Source: Haematococcus lacustris
Lineage: Eukaryota; Chlorophyta; Chlorophyceae; Chlamydomonadales; Haematococcaceae
Direction of reading: 5' to 3'
Length of the DNA stretch: 64,000 nt
Assembly (NCBI GenBank): GCA_030144725.1
Contig: JASKMD010000014.1
Location: 8,803,803-8,867,802 of the forward strand
Below the pieces are notes generated by a model. That model made no database searches, had not been told where the DNA came from, and saw only the letters and a program-made list of their open reading frames with translations. Below are positions 45,950 through 56,311 of the stretch, piece by piece (positions within the stretch are counted from its first letter, which is position 1; the number at the start of each line of letters is the position of its first letter). Made by a program: the position numbers and the translations under genes.

Positions 45950-46764
45950 AGGGACAAACAGATTGTTGCCCCACCAACTTCCTTACATTGCCTTTTTTCT
46001 CACACGGTGGAGGTGCCCTGTAGAGGGCCTGCCAAAGGGCGGCCATGTTACGAGTGGCAGCGAGAGTGAGCGCCATTCTACATTCTAGCACTCTTCTGGT
46101 CCGCTGCTTGAGCGACTCTGAGTCCCTGGGAAAGCCTAGAAATTGTACTAATAAGCTGGCTCAACCTCATCCTTACACGTGTCCAGGCACGGGTATCAAC
46201 CCTATCTTGCCTACAGTGCCTTGGCTCCGACGCACCCCACTGTCCGCTAGAGCGCGACTGGTTAAACTAACTTCCTGATGTTTTGGGTTTAACCACATCT
46301 TTAACCAATCTTTAACATACCCGTTTTGCTACCCTGGGACTGCTTCTCACTGGCTACTTCTGCCGGCATAGTGTCGCTGGGTGCATTGCCGTGTCGCGAC
46401 CAGAACGACAGCCAAAAGGGACTCGTATCGCGACCAAACGGTCAACTTTAACCATCGGTTTAACATTAACCTTTAACCAGTCCGGTCGCGCTCTACTGTC
46501 CGCACCCCATGTGATGATGCCATGCACAAAGCAGTTGATGGAAGCAGTACTACATGCACTTGCACGACTTGCACGAGGATGCCACCAACGACGACGAATG
46601 ACTCGTGCTACTGATCCGGGTTCGCCACGTTGCGGCTAGATTCGTGGGTCGATCGCCAGTCATCGCAATGAGTGAGATACACGCACCTAGATGCTTTCTT
46701 CCATTCTGCACTCAGCCATCAGCCCACCTCCTTAACCAGCCCATTGCTTGCCCAACACCTTGAC
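45950..46764. other. No gene recognised
   Basis: Unique DNA upstream of the second kinase. AACC/TTAACC-rich words occur near 46265-46480. The kinase promoter must lie here or nearby but I see no distinctive TATA box. Confidence 0.5.
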
Positions 46765-49700
46765 ATGCAGCAAGCCGACGGCCCTCCAGTACAAAGCCCG
46801 TATCGCAACGACTCCGCACACACGGACACGCAGCCGCACACTGATGGAAAACCGAGCATTCCAGCGTCCTTTGTGGACATCCCTTGCGACTCGGACCTGA
46901 GACCTGGCAGTGCTCGGGCCAAAGAGCTGTGGGCCGCAGCGGGGTGGGTGCGAGGGCAAAATCTAATCTCGAATATCCCTTGATACGAGGACAAGACGCC
47001 TCAGAGCTGAAGGGCACATTTGGGCACTGATGCGCTCAATTGTTGGTGCATTGCTCGAACGTGCCTCTTCAGCAAAAAAGTGCAGATGGGCCTCACCGCC
47101 TCAGATGGTTTCACCACATTGCGTGACAAGCACTCCACCAACGAGATTACACTGAAGCAACTCAGGACCGTCAAGGTCCTTGGTGAGCATTGGCATGCAT
47201 TGAAACTGCCTCTTGCCTAGCAGCAGCAGCAGCAGCAGCGCGGGCAATGGGCTGATTGGGCAATGTGCATTGAAAACAACACATAAATATGTCCTCACAA
47301 CCACCTGTATTTGCACCAACAGCCAGGCAGGAGACTGCAAGCGATTGCACCAGCAGCGTGCAGTGCCATCGCGTAAATGGACCAAATGCCGTACATGACG
47401 TTTGGGGTGGTGCGTAACCGATCTGACAGGTGAGGGTGCCTTCGCCACCGTGGAGTTGTGTGAATACACGGCGACCCCAGGGGAGTGCAGCCGCATGGTG
47501 GCAGTGAAGAAGCTGAAGCCCGCTGCCCTGGCCTCACCAGAGGACCTGAAGTCATTCCAGGTAGGGCGGCGGCAGCGCAGCCAGCATGCCCTCAACCCAC
47601 ACATCCCCCACCAGCACAGCAGGCACAACGGCTTGGCCTCAGGGAGCGGTGTGCTGCCTGTCTTGTCATAAGGCTTTGCCGCCCTGCAATGCTCAGCAAG
47701 GCACACATGCCAGTCTCACACCCATGCTTTGTGGCACACCTTAGGTCGTGAGTTGTATGCTGCGTTTGTGGCTGTGTTGTCAGCGCTGGCTGCGGCGGGG
47801 CAACCTGCACAGGGCCGCCAGTGCCAGTGAGGGCATGGGCAGCTGCCATGTGCATTACCCACTCAGTGGCTCTGCCACAAGCACCTGCTGACCTGGCCAC
47901 TGGCTGGCTGAGGAGGGGTGGAGGTGGGATACGTGGGTGAGACTGGCATGAGGATGGTGCCGTCTTGACCCCCCTGCATGCTGCACTACGTGTGATGCTG
48001 GCACCTACAGCTGCCATTGGGTGATGTGGTGCGTGCAGACGGAGGTCGCGCTGATGCGCAAGCTGAAACACAAGTGAGGGCCGCCAGCACTGCTGCTGCT
48101 CACAATGCAAGGCTGGGGAAGCTGCCGCCTGCCAGATCGCACCCAGCACAGCACACACACACAGCACGCACACTGCCACGCAATGGTGTTGGTGTCGCCC
48201 GGCAGTTCTGTCTTGTCCAGTTCAGTCAGCTTGACCGTGATGCCAGCATTGTCAGGGGCTGTGAAGAAGGCATTGGGGGGTGCAAGCTGACGCTGGCTGT
48301 GTGGGTGCACTTACACACTGAGTGCGGGGCCATGCAGCACCTTTGCCCTCAACTTTGAGCCTTCATTGTAGTCGAACACACTAATTGTGGACCACTACAA
48401 AACGGTGTTTTGTCTGTGTGGTGTCCCCATCGCATGGCATGCTCATGGCCTATACATGGCATACACATAGTCATGGTCGCCTACCACCTACAGCATTGCC
48501 TGACCTGTTAGGGCTATGACGGAGAGTTGGCATGACAAACATGCACTAATTGTAAGCTGATGACAGCTCAACAAAGGGGGGCACATACAACTGTGCCGTA
48601 GCAGGCTGCTGCTGCTGCTGCTGCTGCTGGGCCCTGGGTGGCCGGTCTCGCAGCCACTTGTAGCCCAGGCCAGGGTACTCCTTGCCCTTGGCTGGCAGCT
48701 TCCCCTGCTCTGGCCACCAGGACATCTCCAGTGGGCGCCACCTGCTCTCCCCAATGCGCTGCATGTTCAGTGCCGCATTGCAGTCCCTGTCCAGCCACCT
48801 GCCTGGCTGTGGGGCAGGCTTTGCCTTGGCAGCCTTGCCCTGGGCCTTGTGGGGCTCAGCTGCCGGCTCAGCCTTGGTGCGCTTGCTGCGCTTGGCTGGG
48901 AGGGGAGTGCTGGGCCCAGGCTCTGAGGCTGCTGGCTGTGAGGCTTCCTGGCTGTTGCGTAGGGCCTGTGGGGGCTTGCGGGGGGGCACCACCGGGCACC
49001 ACATCATGCCCGGCACTGGTTGGTCACGCTGCTGGCTCCATGCTGGGCGCACTAGGCGGTGGTGCACCTGCCCTCACTCACTCTCGCACCTCCAAAGGGC
49101 ACTTCCAAAGGGCACCTCCAAAGGGCCACTGCGGGGCCATGCAGCATGTGGATCCAGCTGCACAGCTCACTGGCTTCAGCGTCCCCTGCCGCCCAGACCT
49201 TGACCCTCAGCACTGTCAGCGCGGTCCAGGGGGCCAGGCCTTAAGGGGGTGCGCACCTGCTGACCAGCCGGCTGCTGCTGCGCACCAAAAGGGCGGCTGA
49301 GGGGAGGAAACCTGAGTCACCCACACCCTACAACTGCCAGCCAGTTTGTCATCACATCCTTCTGGCCCCACCTGCATGACCTCACCCTCGCCCACCCCAG
49401 TCAAGCTGGGACCTCCCCACCCCGCCTCCCTTCATCCCACTCTCCCTGCCACACCCCACACCCCCACTGAATCTGAAATCAGCTCCATCTCATTGTCTTT
49501 GGCTTCCTTCCCCTCAACATACTGACACCGCTGACGAAGCACTAAAGTCAATGTAACTGTTGTCAATGTAAGTGTAACAAAGTGGCCTTCGCAAGTGGGT
49601 TGCGGTAGTGAATCAGGTATTGGTGCCGAATGCTTGCTGCATGCAAACAGTTCGGATTACAGATAACACAGCCCCTGCCCTGTAGTAATAGTAGGGGAAC

Positions 49701-52700
49701 AACTGTGCTACGCAGCAACAGCTCTGTAAGCCAGGCAGGCTCAGTGGGTCCAGGGGGGCTGCACCCTGGGCTGGGGAAGGCTGCTTGTTGTGGATGCCCA
49801 CCTTGAGCCTGAAGTGCTTCACAAGCTGGGTCTTCACCTTCTTACGGCCCCTGCGCAACACAACAAACGCATGTGTCAGCGGGAGCATATTCCGCTTCTG
49901 CAGCTCCTTCCGTTTCACGCACGCGCCTTCCAGCACCTCCCTTAGTAAGGTTGCAGGCGACATGAGCCCGGGCAGTGTGAGCCCTTAGTTCAGGGGTTGT
50001 GCTTTGCCTGTACACTGCATGGGCTCCTTGCACCTACACCGCCGCCTGCACCCAGTGACAGGGCTGCAGCCTAGAATGGGCCATGATGGTCAAGCACTGC
50101 CGATGCAAGCCGAAAGGAGGGTATGGCACACAAGACAAGCTTGGACATTGCCTGGTGCATACAATACTTTCCCATAGGCTGCTGCTGCTGGGCCTTTATT
50201 TGGTGTTCTGACAGCCGCTTGCAGCTCAGTCTGACAGCCGGTCTGACAGCCGCTTGCACCCTACTCCCTGCCCTTAGCGTGGAGTGCAGGTGGCCCAGCC
50301 CCTGGTGATACCCAGTGCTGCCCCTGCATGTGTGGCTGCATGGCACCAGGGGCATAGTGGAGTACGTGGGCATTGGCTGCGCCGATAGCAGCTCAGAAGC
50401 TGCCAAGAAGGCCAGCATGTACATGGTGCAGGTGAGTGACGGCGGGTCAAGCACACAGCCCCGGCCAGGGTGCTTACCCTCACCTGTCTGCCCCACCTGC
50501 CAGCGGCACAATGCCAGTTTCCCTGCTGCTAGTCTGATACTCACCTGGACTTGCGCAAACTAACGCCTGCTGTATACTACGCAAGGGCCTGCTCATTCCC
50601 TGCCGAGTTGCTGCTGTGCTTGCGCTTGCTGCTTGCCTGCCCTGTTTGGCCTTGGGCATACAGGAGTTCATGGGGGGGGGCACCTTGAAGAAGATGGTGA
50701 GTAAGCAGATGCGGACGCCGCACAGGGCGGTGTACAGCAACGCCGACGCACTGAGGTGGACTACGCAGCTTGCAGAGGCCATCGCATACTTGCATGCGGC
50801 CCGACCTAAGGTCAGTGCACAGCTGTTGCCAGCCAGGCCATAGCCAGGCTCAAGCCACACCATACAGACAGCCACACACTACAGACGTGCGCTCTGCATG
50901 CACACAAGGGCATGGACACAAGGGCATGCCGAAACAAGAGACACCAGTGTACGCCAGGTGAAACAGACAGTGTCCGTTTATCATTAAATAACGGGGTAGT
51001 CAGGAACGTCTGGGCCAGCCCCCAAATCCACTGTGTCATGGGGCTGCAGGTCATCAGCCCTGTGTTGTTGCCTGACCCCCTGGGGGGCGACTGGCAGGCT
51101 TGCCTTGATGCACATGCAGTGATGTAAGCTGGCGCAGCTTAGGCATGGAACTCTCTACTGTGCCACAGGTTGCTGCTGCTGGGCCTTAGGTGCTTGGTCT
51201 CGCAGCCGCTTGTAGCCCAGGCCTGGGTATTTCCTGTCGTTGGCAGGTGGCTTCAGTGCTGCATTGCAGTCCCTGTCTACCCACCCTGCCTGGTGGCCCT
51301 GGCAGCCTTGCGCTTTCCCTATTGCCCAGGACGTCAGCCTGCACCAGCCACGCTCAGCCCGGCCAATGCAGGGCTGGTGCTCCGCCACAGGACCTTGTCT
51401 ACCCAGTTGGTGTCTTGGGCAGCGCATATCCTATACCCAGCATCACCAGCCCATGCACCTCAAAGAGCTGCCCTGGCACCTCTAGCCAAACCAGCTGCAT
51501 GTGGACCAACCAACGCCAGATCCTGATGTGACGTGGGGGCAACGGAGCAGCTTGGGCTCCGCCGCGTTCTTCTCTCCTTTCATGTCGTGACAGTCGCAGT
51601 AGCGACTAAGAAGCGGTCCTCGCTTGCTGGCTGGTCGGCATGTACAGCCGCTGTTGAGGAAGGAAGCACCACCCTTCATCATGTACATCATCATGTACAT
51701 CGTCATGTGCATGTCCTCACAGCGACCTGTGTTGCCAAGCCTAGCAGCAGCAGCAGCAGCAGCGAGGTCAATGGCCTGACTGGGCGATGGGCAATGGAGT
51801 AAACAAGAGATAAACTAGCATACAATTGGCTGTATCTTCACAGTGACTGCTTTGACAGGCGAGGGTGCCTTCGTGGTGCACCTGCTCAGCGGCACTGTGC
51901 TGGCTGCAGGTCATTCACCGCGACCTGAAGATGGACAACGTGCTGCTCACTGAAGGCGAGGTGTCCGTCAAGGTAGGCCAGCCGGTGCAGGCTGCGAGAC
52001 TGCTCCCTCCCCTGCTGTCCACCCCACCTTACCACACTGCACTTGCACCTGATGTCAATGCGACAACAGCCGGGCAGCTCACGCCCCGCCCCCGCCTGCC
52101 ATGCAGCCAGGCAGACCGCATGTCGGGCCCTGGCCAGGAGGCTGATCTGTGCAGTCGGACCCTGACCCTAACCCTAACCCTGACCTAGCACTGGCAAACA
52201 GCCCTGCCTCGTTCACCTCTGTGACCCAGTCGCCGCAAACTCTGCCCTGATCAAGCCAGGCCAGCCAGGGCCCTGCCCGCCAGCTCCACACCCTCACACA
52301 CCCGCTGCCTGCCTGCCTGCAGAGCGCCAAGCTGTCAGACTTTGGGCTGGTCGCGTTTCAGCACCGCAGGCCGTCCTTGCTGAGAGCCTCGACTTGCATG
52401 ACCCCAGGGTGCGAGGGGTAGGGGGGAGATGGGAAAGGGGGGGAAGTAGGAGGGGGGAGGTAGCAGCCCAAGGGGGACAAGGGGTGGGGGTAGGGGGTGG
52501 TAGGCCGAGGGAGAGGTTGAGGGAGGGCACTCCTCCCATTGCTGTTGTAGCGCCTGACTAGCAGCGTGTGCTGTCACGGCAGTCAGGTGCAGCCATGCCT
52601 GGAAGCAAGCACAGTGGTGTGCTGCTCCACTGCCGCTGCGCCGTGAGCCCAGCCTGCAGCTGCCGCCCTGCAGTGCACCCTGGAGCCGTCCACAGTGACA

Positions 52701-54580
52701 GCCCGGCCTGCTCTGCGCCCAGCCTGCTCTGCTGTGCACCGCCCAGGGTGCCGACCAAGACATGGGGCCTGGCCCTGGCACGTATGAGCACCATGGCCGG
52801 GGTGAAGGACGCCAGCGTCAAGGGCGGGGACCTATTCTCTCCACAGACGCTCAAGGTCTCCCACTGCCTGTCCGGCCAAACCGGCACGCTCATGTGTGAG
52901 TCAATGCGGCAGATTGGCCAGCCGTGTAGCCGGCGCTGTGTACATGTGCCTACATCAGAGCATGTTTTTCATGCCAACATAGATTGCCCGGCCTTCGCAA
53001 GTGGGTTGGGGTAGTGAATCAGATATTGGTGCCGGATGCTTGCTGCATGCAGACAGTTCGGATTACAGATAACACAGCCCCTGCCCTGTAGTAATAGTAG
53101 GGGAACAACAGTGCTGTGTAGCCGTGTCCATGGTGCCTCCAGGCCTGCGCTGTCCATGGTGCCTCCAGGCTTAGTCATGGTTCAGTGCTGGTAAAGACTT
53201 GACGGCCAACTCCATGTTGATCACTCCGTTAAAGTCAGCCGTGAAAACCCTGAGTTGCTTGTAAACGTCACAGCCGTCTTGAAGCACATCGCCTAGCGGC
53301 TTTGCGTCTATACTCGTTGCTGTCTAAGGCTCCATCTCATCTCTTGGTTCCTGACCTGTGTGCCCTGACCTGCCCGGCTGTGCGGCCGGGGTCGGTGCCA
53401 CACAGCCTTGCACTGGTGAGCACCATTTCTCCTTTGCTGCCGTCAGCACAGCAGCAGCGCTGGCGGTGTGCTCTTGCGGGCCCTGGCCGCAGACATGAGC
53501 CCGGAGATGTTCAAGGAGGAGCCGTACACGGAGGCAGTGGACGTCTTCTCCTTCGCCGTGGTCATGTGTGTGCTGCCCCCTGCTGCCCCCTGCTGCCCTG
53601 CTGCTGCCCGCTGCCCCGTGTGCTGCGGCCGTCCTCTCCCACTCCTCTTGTCACACTGTTGGTGTCAACTAGCTGTCAGTGCGCCAGATGCGACCCAGGC
53701 AGTGAGGGCAGGCTGGAGGTGGTGCATGGTGTGGTGGCGCGACACTGCTCCCTGCCCACCCCCATGCTTGCCTGCCATGCTTGCACAGGTACGAGCTGTT
53801 CCACCGCTACCTCATGCTGCACGCCATCTCCCTGGAGGGCACAGATGAGGAGGTGGAGGCCTATGCAGAGCGCGTGAGCAATGGCTTCAGGTCAGTTCAG
53901 CGCTGCAGCCGCACTGGCCTTGTGGCACAACAGACAGCTATGGCGCAGTCCAGATGCATCATGGTTCAGGCATGCAGCCTTGAGCATGCAATCCATAGGC
54001 ATGCAGCCTCAGGCATGTGGCCACCATCAGGGCATGCAGTGCCAGGCATGCAGCCTGAACCATGCAGCCTGGTTTCCTCACGGCCCCTGCTGTGCTGCTG
54101 GCTCTGCTGCCACCCTGATGGGCTGCATGGGTGTCAGCCCCAGCTTAGCTGTGGGCTGCTGCTGACCCTCGCACCTGCAGGCCGCCCATCGCCCCACACC
54201 TTGGGCCTGAGTTCCAGTCCCTGCTACAGCAGTGCTGGGCACAGGACCCAGCCACCAGGCCCCGCATGGACCAGGTAAAGCACACATGTGAGCCACATGT
54301 CTTACCAAGCTGACGGTGTAAACTCATCATCGCCTCATCATTCAGGCTGCCGGTGCTCCATGCACACCTTGGCTGCCCTGCCCCTGTAGCTCAGGCCTGT
54401 GGCTGGCTGTCCCTTGCAGCTCCCACAGCACTGCCACGTGTACAGCAGCACCTGTTCTTGCCTCTGCTGACGTTGCCTGGCGTGTGGCGGCAGGTGGTGC
54501 AACGCCTGCGCCAGCTGCAGCTGGAGGGGCTCATGGGCCCTGGCACCGAGCCACAGGGCTGCCAGTGTGCCATCTGCTGA
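46765..54580 (+). CDS. TKL-like protein kinase 2 with CAIC terminus
   Basis: Paralogue of kinase 1. Exons: 46765-46947, 47086-47182, 47430-47560, 48039-48073, 50350-50431, 50664-50810, 51910-51972, 52323 to ~52408, 52847-52895, 53493-53565, 53789-53890, 54181-54274, 54494-54580. Landmarks: GEGAFATVEL, MVAVKKLK, TEVALMRKLKHK, EFMGGGTLKKMV, VIHRDLKMDNVLL, KLSDFGLVAF, SGQTGTLM then YMSPEMF, VDVFSFAVVM, YELFHRYLML and CWAQDPATRPRM. Splice positions match kinase 1 at the glycine loop, KHK, the catalytic loop, the APE region and the last two introns, so the two arose by duplication. It lacks the huge Pro-rich inserts. The protein ends GCQCAIC, a textbook CaaX motif (CAIC), suggesting membrane anchoring. 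ATG at 46765 is the chosen start; the frame is open further upstream. The join after 52408 is unresolved. Confidence 0.85.
48546..49067 (-). pseudogene. Fanzor relic: RuvC-III and C-terminus
   Basis: A minus-strand open frame contains GMMWCPVVPPRKPPQ, a basic linker (PAKRSKRTKAEPAAEP), GRWLDRDCNAALNMQRIG, EYPGLGYKWLRDRPP and a polyglutamine tail before the stop at 48546. DRDxxAALN is the RuvC-III motif of Fanzor/TnpB. RuvC-I and -II are absent here, so this is a 5'-truncated copy. It lies antisense inside the kinase 2 intron 48074-50349. Confidence 0.82.
49583..49709 (+). repeat. Dispersed repeat A (second copy 52990-53115)
   Basis: About 125 bp starting ggccttcgcaagtgggttg and ending gtaggggaacaac is repeated with few differences at 52990-53115. 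Both copies are in kinase 2 introns, in the same orientation. Function unknown; probably a piece of a mobile element. Confidence 0.85.
49613..49963 (-). CDS. Short basic ORF, unrecognised
   Basis: Minus-strand frame starting MSPATLLREVLEGACVKRKE and containing VVLRRGRKKVKTQLVKHFRL. Its K/R-rich composition looks coding. It overlaps a dispersed repeat (49583-49709) at its 3' end and sits inside a kinase 2 intron antisense to the gene, so it is more likely part of a mobile element than a host gene. Confidence 0.25.
   Translation of the reverse strand: MSPATLLREVLEGACVKRKELQKRNMLPLTHAFVVLRRGRKKVKTQLVKHFRLKVGIHNKQPSPAQGAAPLDPLSLPGLQSCCCVAQLFPYYYYRAGAVLSVIRTVCMQQAFGTNT
50160..50225 (-). pseudogene. 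Highly decayed Fanzor C-terminal tail
   Basis: On the minus strand CKRLSEHQIKAQQQQPMG resembles the Fanzor tail (YKRLRDQAPKAQQQQ in the copy at 51.2 kb). Only about 20 codons remain, with no RuvC motif. It is in the same kinase 2 intron as the 48.5-kb relic. Confidence 0.45.
51155..51427 (-). pseudogene. Fanzor relic with internal deletion
   Basis: Minus-strand frame containing GWVDRDCNAALKPPANDRK then YPGLGYKRLRDQAPKAQQQQ. Compared with the 48.5-kb relic, the segment between DRDCNAAL and YPGLGYK is shortened from about 36 to about 8 residues. It lies in the kinase 2 intron 50811-51909. Confidence 0.75.
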
Positions 54581-56311
54581 CACCGCATCACGGGCTGCTG
54601 CAGAGCCAGATGGAGCAGCACAGCGCGACACAGGGGCTGGGTGTGTCCCTGAGTGGGCTGCAGCTGCGGAAGGCAACAGGGCTGGGCCAGTGGCAGTTAG
54701 CATATTAGCTGGGCCAAACCGGTCTGGCGCCCATGCTGTGGTTATGGACAACTGCGTTGAATTGTTCAAGGCATGCAGAGAATGCATGCGGTACGGCATT
54801 ATGTATGGCACCCAATGGTGTTCTCTAAGAGGGGGGGAGCATGCAGCTAGGGCCAGCTGCCTGGTGGCTGTGACGTCAGCCTTGCATGGATTCCCTTGCA
54901 TGAGGGTGGCTGCACTAGCCTTGCAGCCCGACGTTGTCAGTGGCATGCGACCTCAGAAGGCTGATGGTGCATGCGTTTGAGGTCCCTGTGACCTGCTTGC
55001 TGCTTGCGAGCTGTGTTGAGACTTATGTATGCTGGTGAATGTGTTGGAAGAGCAGGTGTTGCTGCTGCTTGAGGTGCTATGCTCTCATCGGACATCAGCT
55101 TGTGTGGTCTTCCTTCACATGTTCGGGCTCTGAAGTTATCACTCCTTGTATTCTCAGGCTGAAGGCTTTAAAGGCGAGGCTGCATGAAGTGGGTTTTGTG
55201 ACGCTGTGATGGTGACAGCTCATGGTAAAGAAAGTGAGGAATGCATCCAAGAATATGGATGTGAATGCAGTGCGAGCATCGAGATGATGAGGCCCCAATA
55301 CCTCTCATCAACCCTGCAGGCACCACGCGGCTGAGGGGAGGAAACCTGAGTCACCCACACCCCGCCTCCCTTCATCCCACTCTCCCTGCCACACCCCACA
55401 CCCCCACTGAATCTGAACTCAGTTCCTTCTCATTGTCTTTGGCTTTCTTCCCCTCAACATCTTGACATCAGGCCGCCCCAACATGGGGTTGATAATATGC
55501 ATGCAATCACTCTCTCAATACTGCACCGTTTTCGATACCGTTCATCACATTGGCAGCTGCTATTCAGTCCGCGTCATCTGACCTTCAGCGCAAGCCATTG
55601 CGTTCTTTGCTCGAGTACTGCCACATGTGCCCGCGAACAAATCACATCGGCGAGACGGGTCTCCTTGGCACGGTGAGCCACATCGCTGAGACCCCATCTA
55701 CCTAGCGTAGTGAGCTGGTTGTGCACAAATGGAATGTCCGGCCAACACCCAACGCGATGTCTGCCGGGCGTGCAGGGCACCTTGACGGGGTGATTGAAAC
55801 ATCTGGGCGTATTCGCTGTCGCCGAATACACCACTTGGGTCGGCGCACACTAAGGTATCACCGGATTACACCCCCCCCCCTCATCATCTGTGTCCTCCAC
55901 TGTGTTGCACCCGCTGCACCCATAGAAAAAGCGACACGTAATGTTTGTTCTTGACTCATTGGCGGATCTCTTGAAACAAATCGCACATTAAATAGCCCAG
56001 ACCTCAATCCGTTTGACACTTTCAAAGTTACATCATGTTCACTAGGCACATTTAAACCATGGTATGCATCGACCCACCATGCCCGCCACCCATCATTGCA
56101 GGAGCCCACCACCCCCTCCCAGCCCACCCCCTCCCAGCCCACCCCCTCCCAGCCCACCCCCTCCCAGCCCACCCCCTCCCAGCCCAACCCCTCACAACCC
56201 AACCCCTCACAACCCAACCCCTCACAACCCAACCCCTCAGCCCACCCCCTCCCAGCCCAATCCCTCCCAGCCCTACCCCTCCCAGCCTAACCCCCAGCCC
56301 TAGCAACCACC
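54581..56311. other. Kinase 2 downstream region; no clear gene
   Basis: Contains dispersed repeats B and C. A minus-strand frame at 55574-55834 (includes VGCWPDIPFVHNQLTTLGRW) has protein-like composition but no recognised domain. 56100-56300 is a (CCCAGCCCAC/CCCAACCC)n tract leading up to the next gene. Confidence 0.5.
55328..55470 (+). repeat. Dispersed repeat B (other copies 49298-49545, 41590-41661)
   Basis: Shared words include gaggggaggaaacctgagtc and ctcattgtctttggctttct. The copy at 49298-49545 has extra sequence in the middle. The copy at 41590-41661 has only the right half and ends at the hAT insertion. The motif acttgacaccgctgacgaag also occurs alone at about 59387. All copies are in the same orientation. 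Confidence 0.75.
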
